Shown here piece after piece: positions 17,204-24,712 of a stretch of DNA of 64,000 nt. The notes beneath the pieces are model-generated. The model was not told the DNA's origin. It worked only from the letters and a program-made list of their open reading frames with translations, and did not search any database. The stretch is from an uncultured Oscillospiraceae bacterium (GTDB lineage: Bacteria > Bacillota > Clostridia > Oscillospirales > Oscillospiraceae). The stretch spans positions 1 through 64,000 of the forward strand of contig CANQRM010000001.1 in NCBI GenBank assembly GCA_947626265.1, given 5' to 3'. Position 1 is the stretch's first letter; every line of letters starts with the position of its first letter. A program made the position numbers and the translations under genes.

Positions 17204-17365
17204 ATGAAAGCAAAAGAAAGAATTTTGTCTGGAATTGTCCGTAGCGTCATTAAAGCAGAGGTTGGTCCTTGGCCGCCCGTTTGCATAGGACTCGGTTATC
17301 AGCCGGAGCGTCCTGTGGCAGCACGAAAGAAAGCCGAGCCGCATCCTCGCACGAAGAATAGGTGA
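17204..17365 (+). CDS. agrD: AgrD-like cyclic autoinducer precursor
   Basis: 53 aa from the ATG at 17204. Residues 1-20 form an amphipathic helix that would sit on the membrane. The core is PPVCIGLG followed by YQPERP. In Clostridia AgrD peptides the ring ends just before a (Y/H)QP motif, so the predicted ring is the five residues C27 to G31, with an N-terminal tail of unknown length. The C-terminal basic/Pro-rich part would be removed by AgrB. It lies 8 nt after agrB. Confidence 0.82.
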   Translation: MKAKERILSGIVRSVIKAEVGPWPPVCIGLGYQPERPVAARKKAEPHPRTKNR

Positions 17366-17410
17366 CATTCTGTATTCGGAAATGCACTTTTTCATATGCA
17401 AAACCAGTAT

Positions 17411-17442
17411 GGTCATACCCAGTCCTCTGGGTATGGCCTTGT
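17411..17442 (+). terminator. Terminator after agrD
   Basis: GGTCATACCCAG (17411-17422) pairs with CTGGGTATGGCC (17427-17438) with one G-U type mismatch, 4-nt loop, followed by TTGTTT. It ends the agr-type operon 45 bp after agrD. Confidence 0.8.
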
Positions 17443-17488
17443 TTATAAATTGTGTTTATTTGATAATCGTAATGCCGTAAACGCATAT

Positions 17489-17675
17489 GTAACTATTCAG
17501 ATACCTTTTTCTGCATTGTACCAGTGCGCCCCGTCGATGGAGCATCCGCGCTCACGCGCTTCCCGTGAGATCGCAAGCATTCGCGCGGGCGCTCCCTCTC
17601 CTTCCGCACGTCGGTGCGCTGCATCCTTCCGGCTCTCACTGATCCCTTCTCCCTGGGGGGTATCTGAACAGTTAC
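17489..17675. mobile_element. 187-bp MITE with IS66-type ends
   Basis: The element starts GTAACTATTCAGATACC (17489-17505) and ends with its inverted copy (17659-17675), one mismatch in 17 bp. It is flanked on both sides by the 8-bp direct repeat ACGCATAT (17481-17488 and 17676-17683), a target duplication. IS66-family elements are known for ends starting GTAA and 8-bp duplications. The interior has no transposase and no credible gene, so it must have been moved in trans. Confidence 0.75.
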
Positions 17676-17729
17676 ACGCATATATGCTATTTACAATCGT
17701 TCACAGCTTTGTACCATAATAATTATTTC

Positions 17730-17752
17730 CCCGGCTAGGACCGGGGCTTTCT
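17730..17752 (+). terminator. Hairpin with T-rich tail
   Basis: CCCCGG (17730-17735) pairs with CCGGGG (17742-17747), loop CTAGGA, then CTTTCTT. It is a possible second terminator between the agr-type locus and the XRE gene. Confidence 0.5.
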
Positions 17753-17967
17753 TACACGCAAAAAGTTACAAAAAATATCAAAAGAAACAAATACTTACAC
17801 TCGCTATCACCAGCGGGCCACTAGGAGGATACTGCTTTGCCGTGATGCCTTCTTTTGGGGAGGGGAGGCGTCCGCCTCGTTACTGTAGTATTGTTTAGGA
17901 TTTGGTCGTGTGGAGGTTGATGGAGGCTCATTGGGTTCCTTCTAGCTAAGGCGGAAAGGAGCAGTCC

Positions 17968-18279
17968 ATGAGCATCGACGGTAAGGCAATCGGTCAGCGG
18001 ATGCGTGAACGCCGGATCGAGCTTGGCCTCAGCGCGACACAGGTTGCGGCGGACCTGAATTTCTCGGTGGAACATTATTGGAAGATAGAGGCCGGGACTC
18101 GCAGCCCGTCCTTGGAAACCATCGCTCTATTTTCAGAACGTTATCACATCAGCACCGACTATCTCATTTTCGGGCAGACGCACAACACGAAGCTTCGCGG
18201 GATGATCGATTTCGTTATCAATCTGCTCATATTGGTACGGGATAATATGTCAACTGGACGTATCTGGCCCAGTTTTTGA
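17968..18279 (+). CDS. XRE-family regulator near the ICE recombinase
   Basis: 103 aa. Helix-turn-helix in residues 7-66: IGQRMRERRIELGL, SATQVAADLNFS, VEHYWKIEAG, then FSERYHISTDYLIFG. AAAGGAG lies 7 nt before the ATG. XRE genes of this type often precede the recombinase genes of Tn-like elements and may control excision. The C-terminal 25 residues are hydrophobic (MIDFVINLLILV). Confidence 0.8.
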   Translation: MSIDGKAIGQRMRERRIELGLSATQVAADLNFSVEHYWKIEAGTRSPSLETIALFSERYHISTDYLIFGQTHNTKLRGMIDFVINLLILVRDNMSTGRIWPSF

Positions 18280-18324
18280 CGAAAAGTGGGCGTACTACGC
18301 CCAGTCACACGGCGGGAAACGCGC

Positions 18325-18732
18325 TATAATATCAGCGAGGTAAGGAAATACCTCCCCTACCCTGACAACTGAATACACGGTGTCACAGGCACAAAAACCG
18401 CGTGATAGCGACGCAGGGTGCGACGCCATGATGAGGCAGGACAAGCCTCGGAGCGACCAACGCATACCCTGGACCCGACCCGGCAGATCGGGCGCGACGA
18501 CAGCGCGGTGGATAATGAAACTTGCTCACGCTCTCCCACGGACTTGAGGGGAAGCCCTGTGGTATACGCCAGCCTTACAAGCAGCGGTATCGCAGAGCTA
18601 TGACAGCCTAGCCAAAGGCGGCCTGCGGCATCCCCCATCGCCGGGGCGCGTGGCAAATACGGCGAAATCACGCAAAAGGAGGAATGCCGGTGTATCATCC
18701 ATAGGTCATCCTACGGTGATACACCCGGCTTT
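18325..18732 (+). ncRNA. Structured non-coding leader before TnpW and recombinase
   Basis: About 400 bp without a gene and rich in hairpins: GAGGTA/TACCTC (18337-18354), GCGACGC/GCGACGC-type dyads (18408-18425), GAGGC/GCCTC (18432-18448). The last is a long stem joining GCCGG-TGTATCA with TGATACA-CCCGGC (about 18686-18728). The last hairpin lies directly before the TnpW gene. No known riboswitch or intron could be matched with confidence; a GTGCGAC at 18418 recalls a group II intron 5' end but the rest does not fit. Confidence 0.35.
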
Positions 18733-18752
18733 CTGCGGAAGAAGGCTTCATT

Positions 18753-18941
18753 ATGGAAAAAACACATGACCGGGCGGAGCGCAAGCTGGATATGCCCGCC
18801 GATGACCCTTTGAACAAGAAAACCACCTACACGGTGGATGGCAGAAGATTCGTTGTCACCCCTGTCTTTCGTGACGGAGGCGAATCCTTCGGCAGTATTC
18901 TCATGCGGATGATGAAAGCTGACGTTACGATTCAGCTTTGA
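18753..18941 (+). CDS. tnpW: TnpW-like transposon-encoded small protein
   Basis: 62 aa. KTTYTVDGRRFVVTPVFRDGG matches the strand-rich core (threonine-tyrosine, valine-valine pattern) of TnpW-family proteins that accompany TnpX-type recombinases; a C-terminal helix (SFGSILMRMMKAD) follows. TnpW's role is unknown, possibly regulatory. The gene lies 90 bp before the recombinase on the same strand. Confidence 0.65.
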   Translation: MEKTHDRAERKLDMPADDPLNKKTTYTVDGRRFVVTPVFRDGGESFGSILMRMMKADVTIQL

Positions 18942-19031
18942 CTTTTTCAATCGCACCCGTGACAACGGCAGCAAGACGTGGTATTCTCATACTGTAATAT
19001 CGCTGTGTTGACTGCCGGAAAGGAGGATTAT

Positions 19032-20756
19032 ATGAAACAGTCAACCAGTAAGAAATCCCGCGAGAATACTGCGTTTTTGTACCCCAGGCTCTCCCGCGAC
19101 GACAACCTGGAAGGGGAAAGTTATAGCATCCAGAATCAAAAGAAGCTGCTCACCAAGGCAGCCAAGGACATGGGCTATACCAACCTCGTCACATTCGTGG
19201 ACGATGGCGTGTCCGGCGTCACCATGAACCGCCCTGGCTTTAATGCCATGATGGCCGAGCTGGAAAAGGGTCACGCAGCCGCTGTGTTCGTAAAGGATAT
19301 GTCCCGCCTGGGCCGGAACTACATTGAGGTCGGCAGGCTGATGGAGGAATTTTTCCCGGAGCATGACATACGGCTCGTGGCTGTCTCCGATGGCATTGAT
19401 ACATTCGATGGCGACAACGAGCTGGCCCCGATCAAAAACCTGTTCAACGAGTGGTACGCCCGCGACATCAGCAAGAAGCGCCGCATCAGCAACAAGATCA
19501 AGGGCAACTCCGGCGAACCGATGGGGCCTCCCCCTTACGGATACATGAAGGACCCGGACAACGGAAAACGCTGGGTCGTAGACGAGGAAGCCGCCGCCGT
19601 TGTGAAGCGTATCTTCGCCATGACTATTGAGGGATACGGCATTGAGCAGATCGCGGCGAGACTGGAAGCGGACGGCGTTCTGACACCGAGGGCCTACTGG
19701 ATCAGCAAGGGCGTCCGGCGTCCCGTCTCCAATGAAAACCAGTCCCCTACGAAGTGGTGCAAGTCCACCGTCAGCAAAATTCTGTCCTTGCAGGAATACT
19801 GCGGCGACATCGTGAATTTCAAGACCTATTCCAAGTCGTACAAGCTGAAAAAGCGTATTGATAATGACCCGGAGAATTGGGTGATCTTCAAAGATGTTCA
19901 TACCCCCATCGTGGAGCGTTCGATTTGGGAAAAAGTCCAGGAGAAGCGCGGAAAGGTACGCAAGCGTAAAAAACGGGACGGAACGTCGTGTATGTTCTCC
20001 GGCCTGCTGGTCTGCGCCGACTGCGGTCACAATCTGCACTACCACTTCAACCAGAAAAATCACGACATCAAGTTTTACACATGCTCCAATTATAGAGGGG
20101 ATCGTGGTACTTGTCCGTCTACGCATTACATCCGTGTCGATTTTCTGGAACAGGTGGTGCTGGGCGAGATCAGGCGGTTGACGAAGTTTGCCAGCAAGTA
20201 TGAAGCGCAGTTCGCGCAGGCGGTCATGGGCTGCTCTCAGCAGAACTCCGTGGCGAAGCGTGAGGCTATGCAGAAGGAATTGTATTCTCTGCGGGCCAGG
20301 GACAGAGAGCTTGACAGCTTGTTTGAGCGTATCTACGAGGATAACGCAGCCGGTAAGATCAGCGACGAGCGGTTCGCCCGCATGAGCCAGCGTTACGAGA
20401 ACGAGCAGGCGGATCTGACAGTGAAGATCAAGGCTCTGAAAGCGGAGATCGACAAGGTAGGCAGTCAATCTGTCACCGCCGATATGTTTCTGGCTACCGT
20501 CAGAAAGTACACCCGCGCAAAGAAGCTGACGCCCCGGATGCTCAACGAGCTTGTCCAGTACATAGAGGTCCATCAGGCGGAAAAGGTGGATGGCGTATGG
20601 GAACAGAGGCTGACGATCCATTACAACTGTGTCGGCGTCATCGACATTCCCGCTGAACTGTCGCTTCCCTGCCCCGAAGTATCTGTGAACACGAGGAAGG
20701 GCGTTACCGTCAGCTATGCACCAAACGCCTTAACAGCAAAGGAGGCCAGCGCATGA
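19032..20756 (+). CDS. Large serine recombinase (TnpX-like), ICE integrase
   Basis: 574 aa. The ATG at 19032 follows AGGAGG by 5 nt. The resolvase domain holds catalytic S21 (YPRLSRDD) with the partner motifs VKDMSRLGRNY and EWYARDISKKRR. A recombinase domain (PYGYMKDPDNG), a zinc ribbon (VCADCGHNLHY, YTCSNYRG) and a coiled coil follow, ending in a DUF4368-type tail. TnpX enzymes excise and insert their transposon through a 2-bp core. Its stop overlaps the next gene (ATGA). Confidence 0.9.
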   Translation: MKQSTSKKSRENTAFLYPRLSRDDNLEGESYSIQNQKKLLTKAAKDMGYTNLVTFVDDGVSGVTMNRPGFNAMMAELEKGHAAAVFVKDMSRLGRNYIEVGRLMEEFFPEHDIRLVAVSDGIDTFDGDNELAPIKNLFNEWYARDISKKRRISNKIKGNSGEPMGPPPYGYMKDPDNGKRWVVDEEAAAVVKRIFAMTIEGYGIEQIAARLEADGVLTPRAYWISKGVRRPVSNENQSPTKWCKSTVSKILSLQEYCGDIVNFKTYSKSYKLKKRIDNDPENWVIFKDVHTPIVERSIWEKVQEKRGKVRKRKKRDGTSCMFSGLLVCADCGHNLHYHFNQKNHDIKFYTCSNYRGDRGTCPSTHYIRVDFLEQVVLGEIRRLTKFASKYEAQFAQAVMGCSQQNSVAKREAMQKELYSLRARDRELDSLFERIYEDNAAGKISDERFARMSQRYENEQADLTVKIKALKAEIDKVGSQSVTADMFLATVRKYTRAKKLTPRMLNELVQYIEVHQAEKVDGVWEQRLTIHYNCVGVIDIPAELSLPCPEVSVNTRKGVTVSYAPNALTAKEASA

Positions 20757-21157
20757 GAGTTTACCTATACTGCCGGATCGCCCCGCCACAGGCAGACCCC
20801 GTTTTTATGGAAGCGCAGAGACAACAGTTGACGCACTACGCAGAAACAAAGGGCTGGCAGATTGTGGGCCAGACCTCAGAATGCGCCGCTGGCGCAAATC
20901 TCACCCGTTCAGGCTTGCAGGAAGTGGACAACGCTGTTCGCGCCGGCCAGGTGGATATTGTGATAGTTCACGATCTATCCCGCATTTCCAGGCACATGGT
21001 CCTGACACATGAGTACATCCGTTTTCTGCATCAGCACAACGTCACGCTGCTCTCCGTCAGCGAGGGCATAGTGCTGAAACCACATGATGATAGAACACCG
21101 TGCCTCGCTTTGGGCAAAAAAAGCGAGTGTTCTTACAGGAGCTTTCAACTCCTATAA
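20753..21157 (+). CDS. Small resolvase-like protein lacking the catalytic serine
   Basis: 134 aa, start overlapping the TnpX-like stop. It matches the N-terminal resolvase fold (VYLYCRIAPPQ, VDIVIVHDLSRISR, HNVTLLSVSEG), but the serine of the YxRxS motif is alanine 10, so it cannot form the DNA link. Such small partners often follow TnpX-like genes and may act as accessory subunits. Its last ~25 residues (from about HDDRTP) are Cys/Ser-rich, run into the prophage integrase terminator and probably replace the native end, which fits insertion of the prophage here. Confidence 0.65.
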   Translation: MRVYLYCRIAPPQADPVFMEAQRQQLTHYAETKGWQIVGQTSECAAGANLTRSGLQEVDNAVRAGQVDIVIVHDLSRISRHMVLTHEYIRFLHQHNVTLLSVSEGIVLKPHDDRTPCLALGKKSECSYRSFQLL

Positions 21158-21164
21158 GAACACC
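21117..21164 (-). terminator. Terminator of the prophage integrase
   Basis: GTGTTCTTACAGGAG pairs with CTCCTATAAGAACAC (one mismatch in 15, 21127-21164). On the minus strand a run of seven T follows (21123-21117), 3 nt past the integrase stop. Confidence 0.85.
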
Positions 21165-21166
21165 CG

Positions 21167-22693
21167 TTATGGTACGGCTGACGGGATTCTATACAAACAG
21201 TTTGTCTCGTCGCCGTCTAAGGAATCTATTACGGAGATTGGAACTTCGATAGAATCGGTTGTTCCGCGCTTAATCACAATCTTCAATTTGTCATCGTACA
21301 CATAGACAGCTTTTATGAATAGGCGAATAAGCTCTTTATGATACTCACGGTTTTTGAGATGTGCGTTTCTATACCTTTCTATTGTATAGCGGATATCATC
21401 GTCTGTCAACTCTTCCAGTGCGTCTTTCTCAATGCGGATAGAAAGCTCAAGATCGTGTCGCTGCTCCTCCAGCTCCACCATTCGCTCTTTTGTGGTAGAT
21501 GTTATGATACCCTCCTCTATTGCCTTCATCACGTTACCCAAGCTCTTGTTGACTTCTGCCAACTCCTGTTCCATTGAGGCAAGCGCCGATTCTTGGCGCA
21601 AGCTCTCAGCGAACGACTGATACCCGGCAACGATCCAGTTTATGGTTTCGTCATCCATTATGAGGTTGCAGACCGTCTGAATCACGGCAGATTCTATGAC
21701 CTCTTTCTGCACGTTCTTCTTGTCGCATAGGCCTTGCCGCTTTCCCTGGCACGCATAGTAATAGTGCTTTGTGCCCGTGCGGGATGTCCCGGAAATTCCA
21801 ACCATTGGATGCTTACAAAGGCCGCAGAACAATTTGCCGGTCAACAAGTATTCTTCAACATCACGTTTTCTGCCACGCGGGTGTTTTTTGTTCGCCAATT
21901 TCCGCCGCACCTCCTCAAAGGTTTTCTTGTCTAAAATCGCTGGAATACCGCCCTCTATTCTGACGCTTGAAAACTTATATACCCCGATGTACTGCTCATT
22001 TTGTAGAAGGGTATTGAACGACTGTGGTTTCCATGTCCCTCCACTGTGGGTCTTTATACCTCTGGCATTGAGGTCATTTATGATGTCAACCTGTTGCCAA
22101 TCCTCCAGGATACGTTGAAATATCTCCCGGACGATGGCAGCCTCTTCTTCGATGACCTCGTACTTCCCGTCCTTACCCTTGCGGAATCCAAAAGCAAGCC
22201 TGCCGTTTACCATGCACTTTTCGGCGTTGTCCATCATACCGCGTCGCACATCTTCAGCCAAGTTCTCACTGTAAAACTGGTTGACGTTCATCATGTTGCG
22301 GAGGGCAAAGCGGCCGGCGGCGGTGTCGTCAAAGGACTCCTCCGTGTAGAGGCACTTTACACCTTCCTCTGCCAGCTTCGTGGTGTTCATCATGGCCTGC
22401 AGCATATTGCGGCCCATACGGTTTGACTTCCAGGCAATTACATAATCGAACAGGCCTTTCCGTGAATCCCGCATCATCTTCTGGAACTGTGGCCGGTTGT
22501 CCGTCTTCCCGGAGATGGCCTTGTCTGAGTATATCTCAATGATGGTGTAGCCCTTTCGCTCGGCATACTCCATACACCACTTGATTTGTTGCTCTATGGA
22601 CGCCTCGCGCTGGTTATGGGAGCTATACCTTGCATAGACCACGGCGCGCTTCACGCTATCTAGCTCACTTATGAGATTCTTTTTACGTGGCAT
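21167..22693 (-). CDS. int: Prophage large serine integrase
   Basis: 508 aa. Resolvase domain with catalytic S24 (VVYARYSSHNQ), KSNRMGRN and a Cys zinc ribbon (LFCGLCKHPM, YYACQGKRQGLC). A long coiled coil follows (about 370-440), as in phage integrases of the phiC31/Bxb1 class. It catalyses attP x attB recombination; reversal normally needs a directionality factor, not identified here. It is the first phage gene and points outward, with a strong terminator just past its stop. Confidence 0.92.
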   Translation of the reverse strand: MPRKKNLISELDSVKRAVVYARYSSHNQREASIEQQIKWCMEYAERKGYTIIEIYSDKAISGKTDNRPQFQKMMRDSRKGLFDYVIAWKSNRMGRNMLQAMMNTTKLAEEGVKCLYTEESFDDTAAGRFALRNMMNVNQFYSENLAEDVRRGMMDNAEKCMVNGRLAFGFRKGKDGKYEVIEEEAAIVREIFQRILEDWQQVDIINDLNARGIKTHSGGTWKPQSFNTLLQNEQYIGVYKFSSVRIEGGIPAILDKKTFEEVRRKLANKKHPRGRKRDVEEYLLTGKLFCGLCKHPMVGISGTSRTGTKHYYYACQGKRQGLCDKKNVQKEVIESAVIQTVCNLIMDDETINWIVAGYQSFAESLRQESALASMEQELAEVNKSLGNVMKAIEEGIITSTTKERMVELEEQRHDLELSIRIEKDALEELTDDDIRYTIERYRNAHLKNREYHKELIRLFIKAVYVYDDKLKIVIKRGTTDSIEVPISVIDSLDGDETNCLYRIPSAVP

Positions 22694-22699
22694 CCAGGC

Positions 22700-23545
22700 T
22701 CACCCCCCGTCAAGGAAAAGAGTAAGGTCCCTACTAGCAGAAGCTATTGTGAGAACATATGTGTTGCTATTCCTATCGAAATCGTCCTTGCTGCCGGTAG
22801 GCATTAGAGCAAGATCATGGAGAGAAATATACGCATCATACATTTCTTGAACAGATGTGCCTATTTCTTCAGCCTCTTTTCCGCTTATCTCTGTCAGTGC
22901 AATATCCTTATACTGTTGTTGAATGCTGTTATAGGCGGCATCAATAGTTTCGCGGTTCTCATTTGCGTTCTCTGTGAGCCATTGAAGAGCGGCATCGACC
23001 ATTGCATCACTCGGATTGCCGGAAATTTTTAAGTAGTTGCTCTCATAGTTTGTCATATTACCGAGGACTAAGCTTGCAGCATTGATGTCATCTCTGCAGA
23101 TGGATACCGCCTCTTTGTAGGCATCAAGATTTGCGGCGGAACGAGAGGCACCCACACCCCTTATTACAAAAAAGAGAATAACACTAATGATAAGCACACC
23201 TAGAATGACGGCTGGGATTAAGAATGACCTGGGACGCCGCTGCTGCCCAGTAGCTTGCCTCTGGCGTGGAGTATCTTTAATCCCTGCAGTGGCATTAAAC
23301 TTCCTTTTGAATTGAACAGCCTCTTTATATTGGTCAGCATCAAAAAACAGTTGATACCGCTCCCCGGTCGCCGTTTGAACACGGATAGAGCCTTCAGCGT
23401 CGTTCTGAGGCAACACCACCTTTATGGCGCTGACCTCATCTATGGGGATGTATGTTGCATCTTCCCCCTGCAACTGGATTTTCAATGTGGTGTCTGAAAA
23501 AGCTATCCCCCCATCATAGGAGATGAACTTCGCAATGGCTGCCAT
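22700..23545 (-). CDS. Lysogeny-region membrane protein
   Basis: 281 aa. Residues 1-85 are strand-rich (FISYDGGIAFSDTTLKIQ, YIPIDEVSAIKV) like a small PH-type or DUF4429-like domain. A basic linker (about 90-107) and one transmembrane helix (FLIPAVILGVLIISVILFFVI) come next. The outer part is helical. It lies 6 bp upstream of the integrase start on the same strand, where phages often keep genes expressed in the lysogen, such as superinfection exclusion. That role is an inference. Confidence 0.5.
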   Translation of the reverse strand: MAAIAKFISYDGGIAFSDTTLKIQLQGEDATYIPIDEVSAIKVVLPQNDAEGSIRVQTATGERYQLFFDADQYKEAVQFKRKFNATAGIKDTPRQRQATGQQRRPRSFLIPAVILGVLIISVILFFVIRGVGASRSAANLDAYKEAVSICRDDINAASLVLGNMTNYESNYLKISGNPSDAMVDAALQWLTENANENRETIDAAYNSIQQQYKDIALTEISGKEAEEIGTSVQEMYDAYISLHDLALMPTGSKDDFDRNSNTYVLTIASASRDLTLFLDGG

Positions 23546-23711
23546 CTATCTTTCCTCCCATTCGAAATAATCTTCCATAACACACGGTCAACCACCCTCT
23601 CCTGTGGTATGGTTAATTTACCAATACGAAAGGATGGTGTGAGGATGGCAAGTTTGCTCTATGTTCTATCCCTGTTCTCTCTCCTTTCCGACGAGGATCA
23701 GGAGGAGATTC
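23546..23711. other. Intergenic region between repressor and membrane protein
   Basis: It holds a small dyad (ACCAC/GTGGT near 23590-23608) and the start of a possible small plus-strand reading frame listed separately. No other gene is evident. Confidence 0.4.
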
Positions 23712-23773
23712 TCAACGAGGTAATTTCTTCTCAATCAGAGCAAGAATGCGCTTCTGCTCAAACGGGCTGAGAC
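23645..23773 (+). CDS. Possible 42-aa peptide overlapping the repressor gene
   Basis: An ATG preceded by GTGTGAGG opens a short frame beginning MASLLYVLSLFSLLS and then acidic (DEDQEEILNEV). It is antisense to the last 20 codons of the repressor. The first part is hydrophobic. It could be a small regulatory peptide or chance; only the ribosome site supports it. Confidence 0.25.
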
Positions 23774-24083
23774 GGGGGTACAAAGCATTCATTCTCTCCA
23801 TACGCTCACCGGCGCTCTCATCGCTGGTGGGCGTTTCTCTTTTCATAGGTACATCGAAGCCGGCAAGCCACGCCGGGTTCACTTCAAGGACTTCGGCTAA
23901 CAACTCGTTCATATCGCTACCTGGTTTGAAATCCCCACTGACATATTGTGATAGTTTACTTTTATATAGTTTGAGGCCACGCTTTTCACAAAGTGGCCGG
24001 GCCATTCTCACAATATCGACCTGGCTGACGCCGCGGAACTCCATCGCTTCTTTCAATCTTTCACATACAGGTACTACAGCCAT
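23712..24083 (-). CDS. CI-type XRE repressor
   Basis: 123 aa from the ATG at 24083, 9 nt after AAGGAGG. N-terminal helix-turn-helix (RLKEAMEFRGVSQVDIVRMA, YKSKLSQYVSGDFKP) and NPAWLAGFD follow the phage CI/XRE pattern; the C-terminal helices (LSPFEQKRILALIEKKL) likely dimerise. There is no peptidase domain, so induction cannot be by simple RecA-driven self-cleavage. It is divergent from the early operon, with three TTCA-TGAA dyads nearby as likely operators. Confidence 0.85.
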   Translation of the reverse strand: MAVVPVCERLKEAMEFRGVSQVDIVRMARPLCEKRGLKLYKSKLSQYVSGDFKPGSDMNELLAEVLEVNPAWLAGFDVPMKRETPTSDESAGERMERMNALYPRLSPFEQKRILALIEKKLPR

Positions 24084-24124
24084 GGCATACACCCTCCTTG
24101 GTAAACACACTCATTATATCGAAT

Positions 24125-24142
24125 ATTGAACAAAAATTCAAT
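24125..24142. promoter_or_regulatory. Repressor operator 1
   Basis: Dyad ATTGAA-CAAAAA-TTCAAT just upstream of the repressor start. It shares the TTGAA/TTCAA half site with operators 2 and 3. Confidence 0.6.
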
Positions 24143-24151
24143 AAAAATGTA

Positions 24152-24180
24152 TTGCAATCAGGATGGAGTTATGTTAATAT
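24152..24180 (+). promoter_or_regulatory. Early rightward promoter
   Basis: TTGCAA (24152-24157), 17-nt spacer, TAATAT (24175-24180), between operators 1 and 2. It would transcribe the early phage operon and be shut off by the repressor. Confidence 0.7.
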
Positions 24181-24189
24181 GTCCATAGA

Positions 24190-24206
24190 GTTCAGAAAAA
24201 TTGAAC
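24190..24206. promoter_or_regulatory. Repressor operator 2
   Basis: Dyad GTTCA-GAAAAAT-TGAAC, starting 10 bp after the -10 of the early promoter, so a bound repressor would cover the transcription start. Confidence 0.65.
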
Positions 24207-24237
24207 CACAAGACAATTAGGAAGGAGGGCATAGCCC

Positions 24238-24498
24238 GTGAGCAAGCCTTGCACTAAAGAGCCGCGCGTAGCGTATCCGCATGATTACTCCAAACTGCGC
24301 GGTCGCATCGTTGAGAAGTACGGGAAATATCACGTCTTCGCTGATGCGCTTGGTGTCTCTACCCACACTCTGAGCAACAGGCTCAACAATCAGTCATCGT
24401 GGAGTCACGATGATATGTCGAAAGCAATAATGCTTCTTGGAATTCCCGATAATGATGTGGGCGCATATTTTTTTGCGCCAATAGTTCAGAATTTCTGA
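24238..24498 (+). CDS. DUF739-like Cro-type phage regulator
   Basis: 86 aa from a GTG 8 nt after GGAGGGC. DYSKLRGRIVEKYGKYHVFADALGVSTHTLSNRLNN is the helix-turn-helix of DUF739 phage proteins, split over three helices; the tail (SKAIMLLGIPDNDVGAYFF) is typical. It is the first gene of the early operon and in the Cro position. Its own stop codon region contains the third operator. Confidence 0.75.
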   Translation: MSKPCTKEPRVAYPHDYSKLRGRIVEKYGKYHVFADALGVSTHTLSNRLNNQSSWSHDDMSKAIMLLGIPDNDVGAYFFAPIVQNF

Positions 24499-24500
24499 AT
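24484..24500. promoter_or_regulatory. Repressor operator 3
   Basis: GTTCAGAATTTCTGAAT, a near-perfect dyad across the stop codon of the Cro-like gene, with the same half site as operators 1 and 2. Confidence 0.5.
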
Positions 24501-24514
24501 TTTTGGGGTACACC

Positions 24515-24712
24515 ATGGCAAACATCAATTATGGGGAAATCCCCGAAACATCCAGGCAGGACCTCCTGGCAATCCTTTACGCCATGACGGTCCATGACCT
24601 AAAAGACCCGGCTATCCGGGCTGACTGTGAGCGCTGGAAGAAAGAGCGGCGGGCCAGACTAGCCGCCGCTGGAAAGGAGGGTAAAGGTGGCAGCTCCCTT
24701 GCGATTGAGTGA
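24515..24712 (+). CDS. Early phage protein of unknown function
   Basis: 65 aa from the ATG at 24515 (TTG at 24503 also in frame). An N-terminal NYGEIPETSRQDLLAILYAMTV segment is helical, then a charged helix (ERWKKERRARLAAAGKEG). No domain is recognised. The next gene starts inside its end. Confidence 0.5.
   Translation: MANINYGEIPETSRQDLLAILYAMTVHDLKDPAIRADCERWKKERRARLAAAGKEGKGGSSLAIE

Larger units (their letters stand above)
1..21126. mobile_element. Right-hand part of an integrative conjugative element (Tn1549/TnpX-like)
   Basis: The stretch carries a MobC-like protein, a MOBP relaxase, ICE-typical DUF3848/DUF3849 and helicase proteins, a TnpW-like protein and a large serine recombinase of the TnpX type. 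That set is known from Clostridia conjugative transposons that use serine recombinases. The recombinase lies at the right end, as is usual for them. No type IV secretion genes are in view, so they must lie left of the window or be missing. ABC transporter, lipoprotein and agr genes in the middle are cargo. The right boundary is uncertain because a prophage is inserted there. Confidence 0.75.

Noticed and set aside
18380-18500. c-di-GMP riboswitch or group II intron
   Set aside because: Only scattered short matches (GACGCA, GTGCGAC); the conserved tetraloop, domain V and overall layout are not found.
19041-20621. Long open frame (526 codons) opposite the ICE recombinase
   Set aside because: It is the antisense shadow of a GC-rich gene whose plus-strand protein has clear domains and a ribosome site.
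22700-23545. Toxin-antitoxin or abortive-infection protein
   Set aside because: The position suits a lysogenic defence gene, but no toxin or known defence motif is visible, only a membrane topology.
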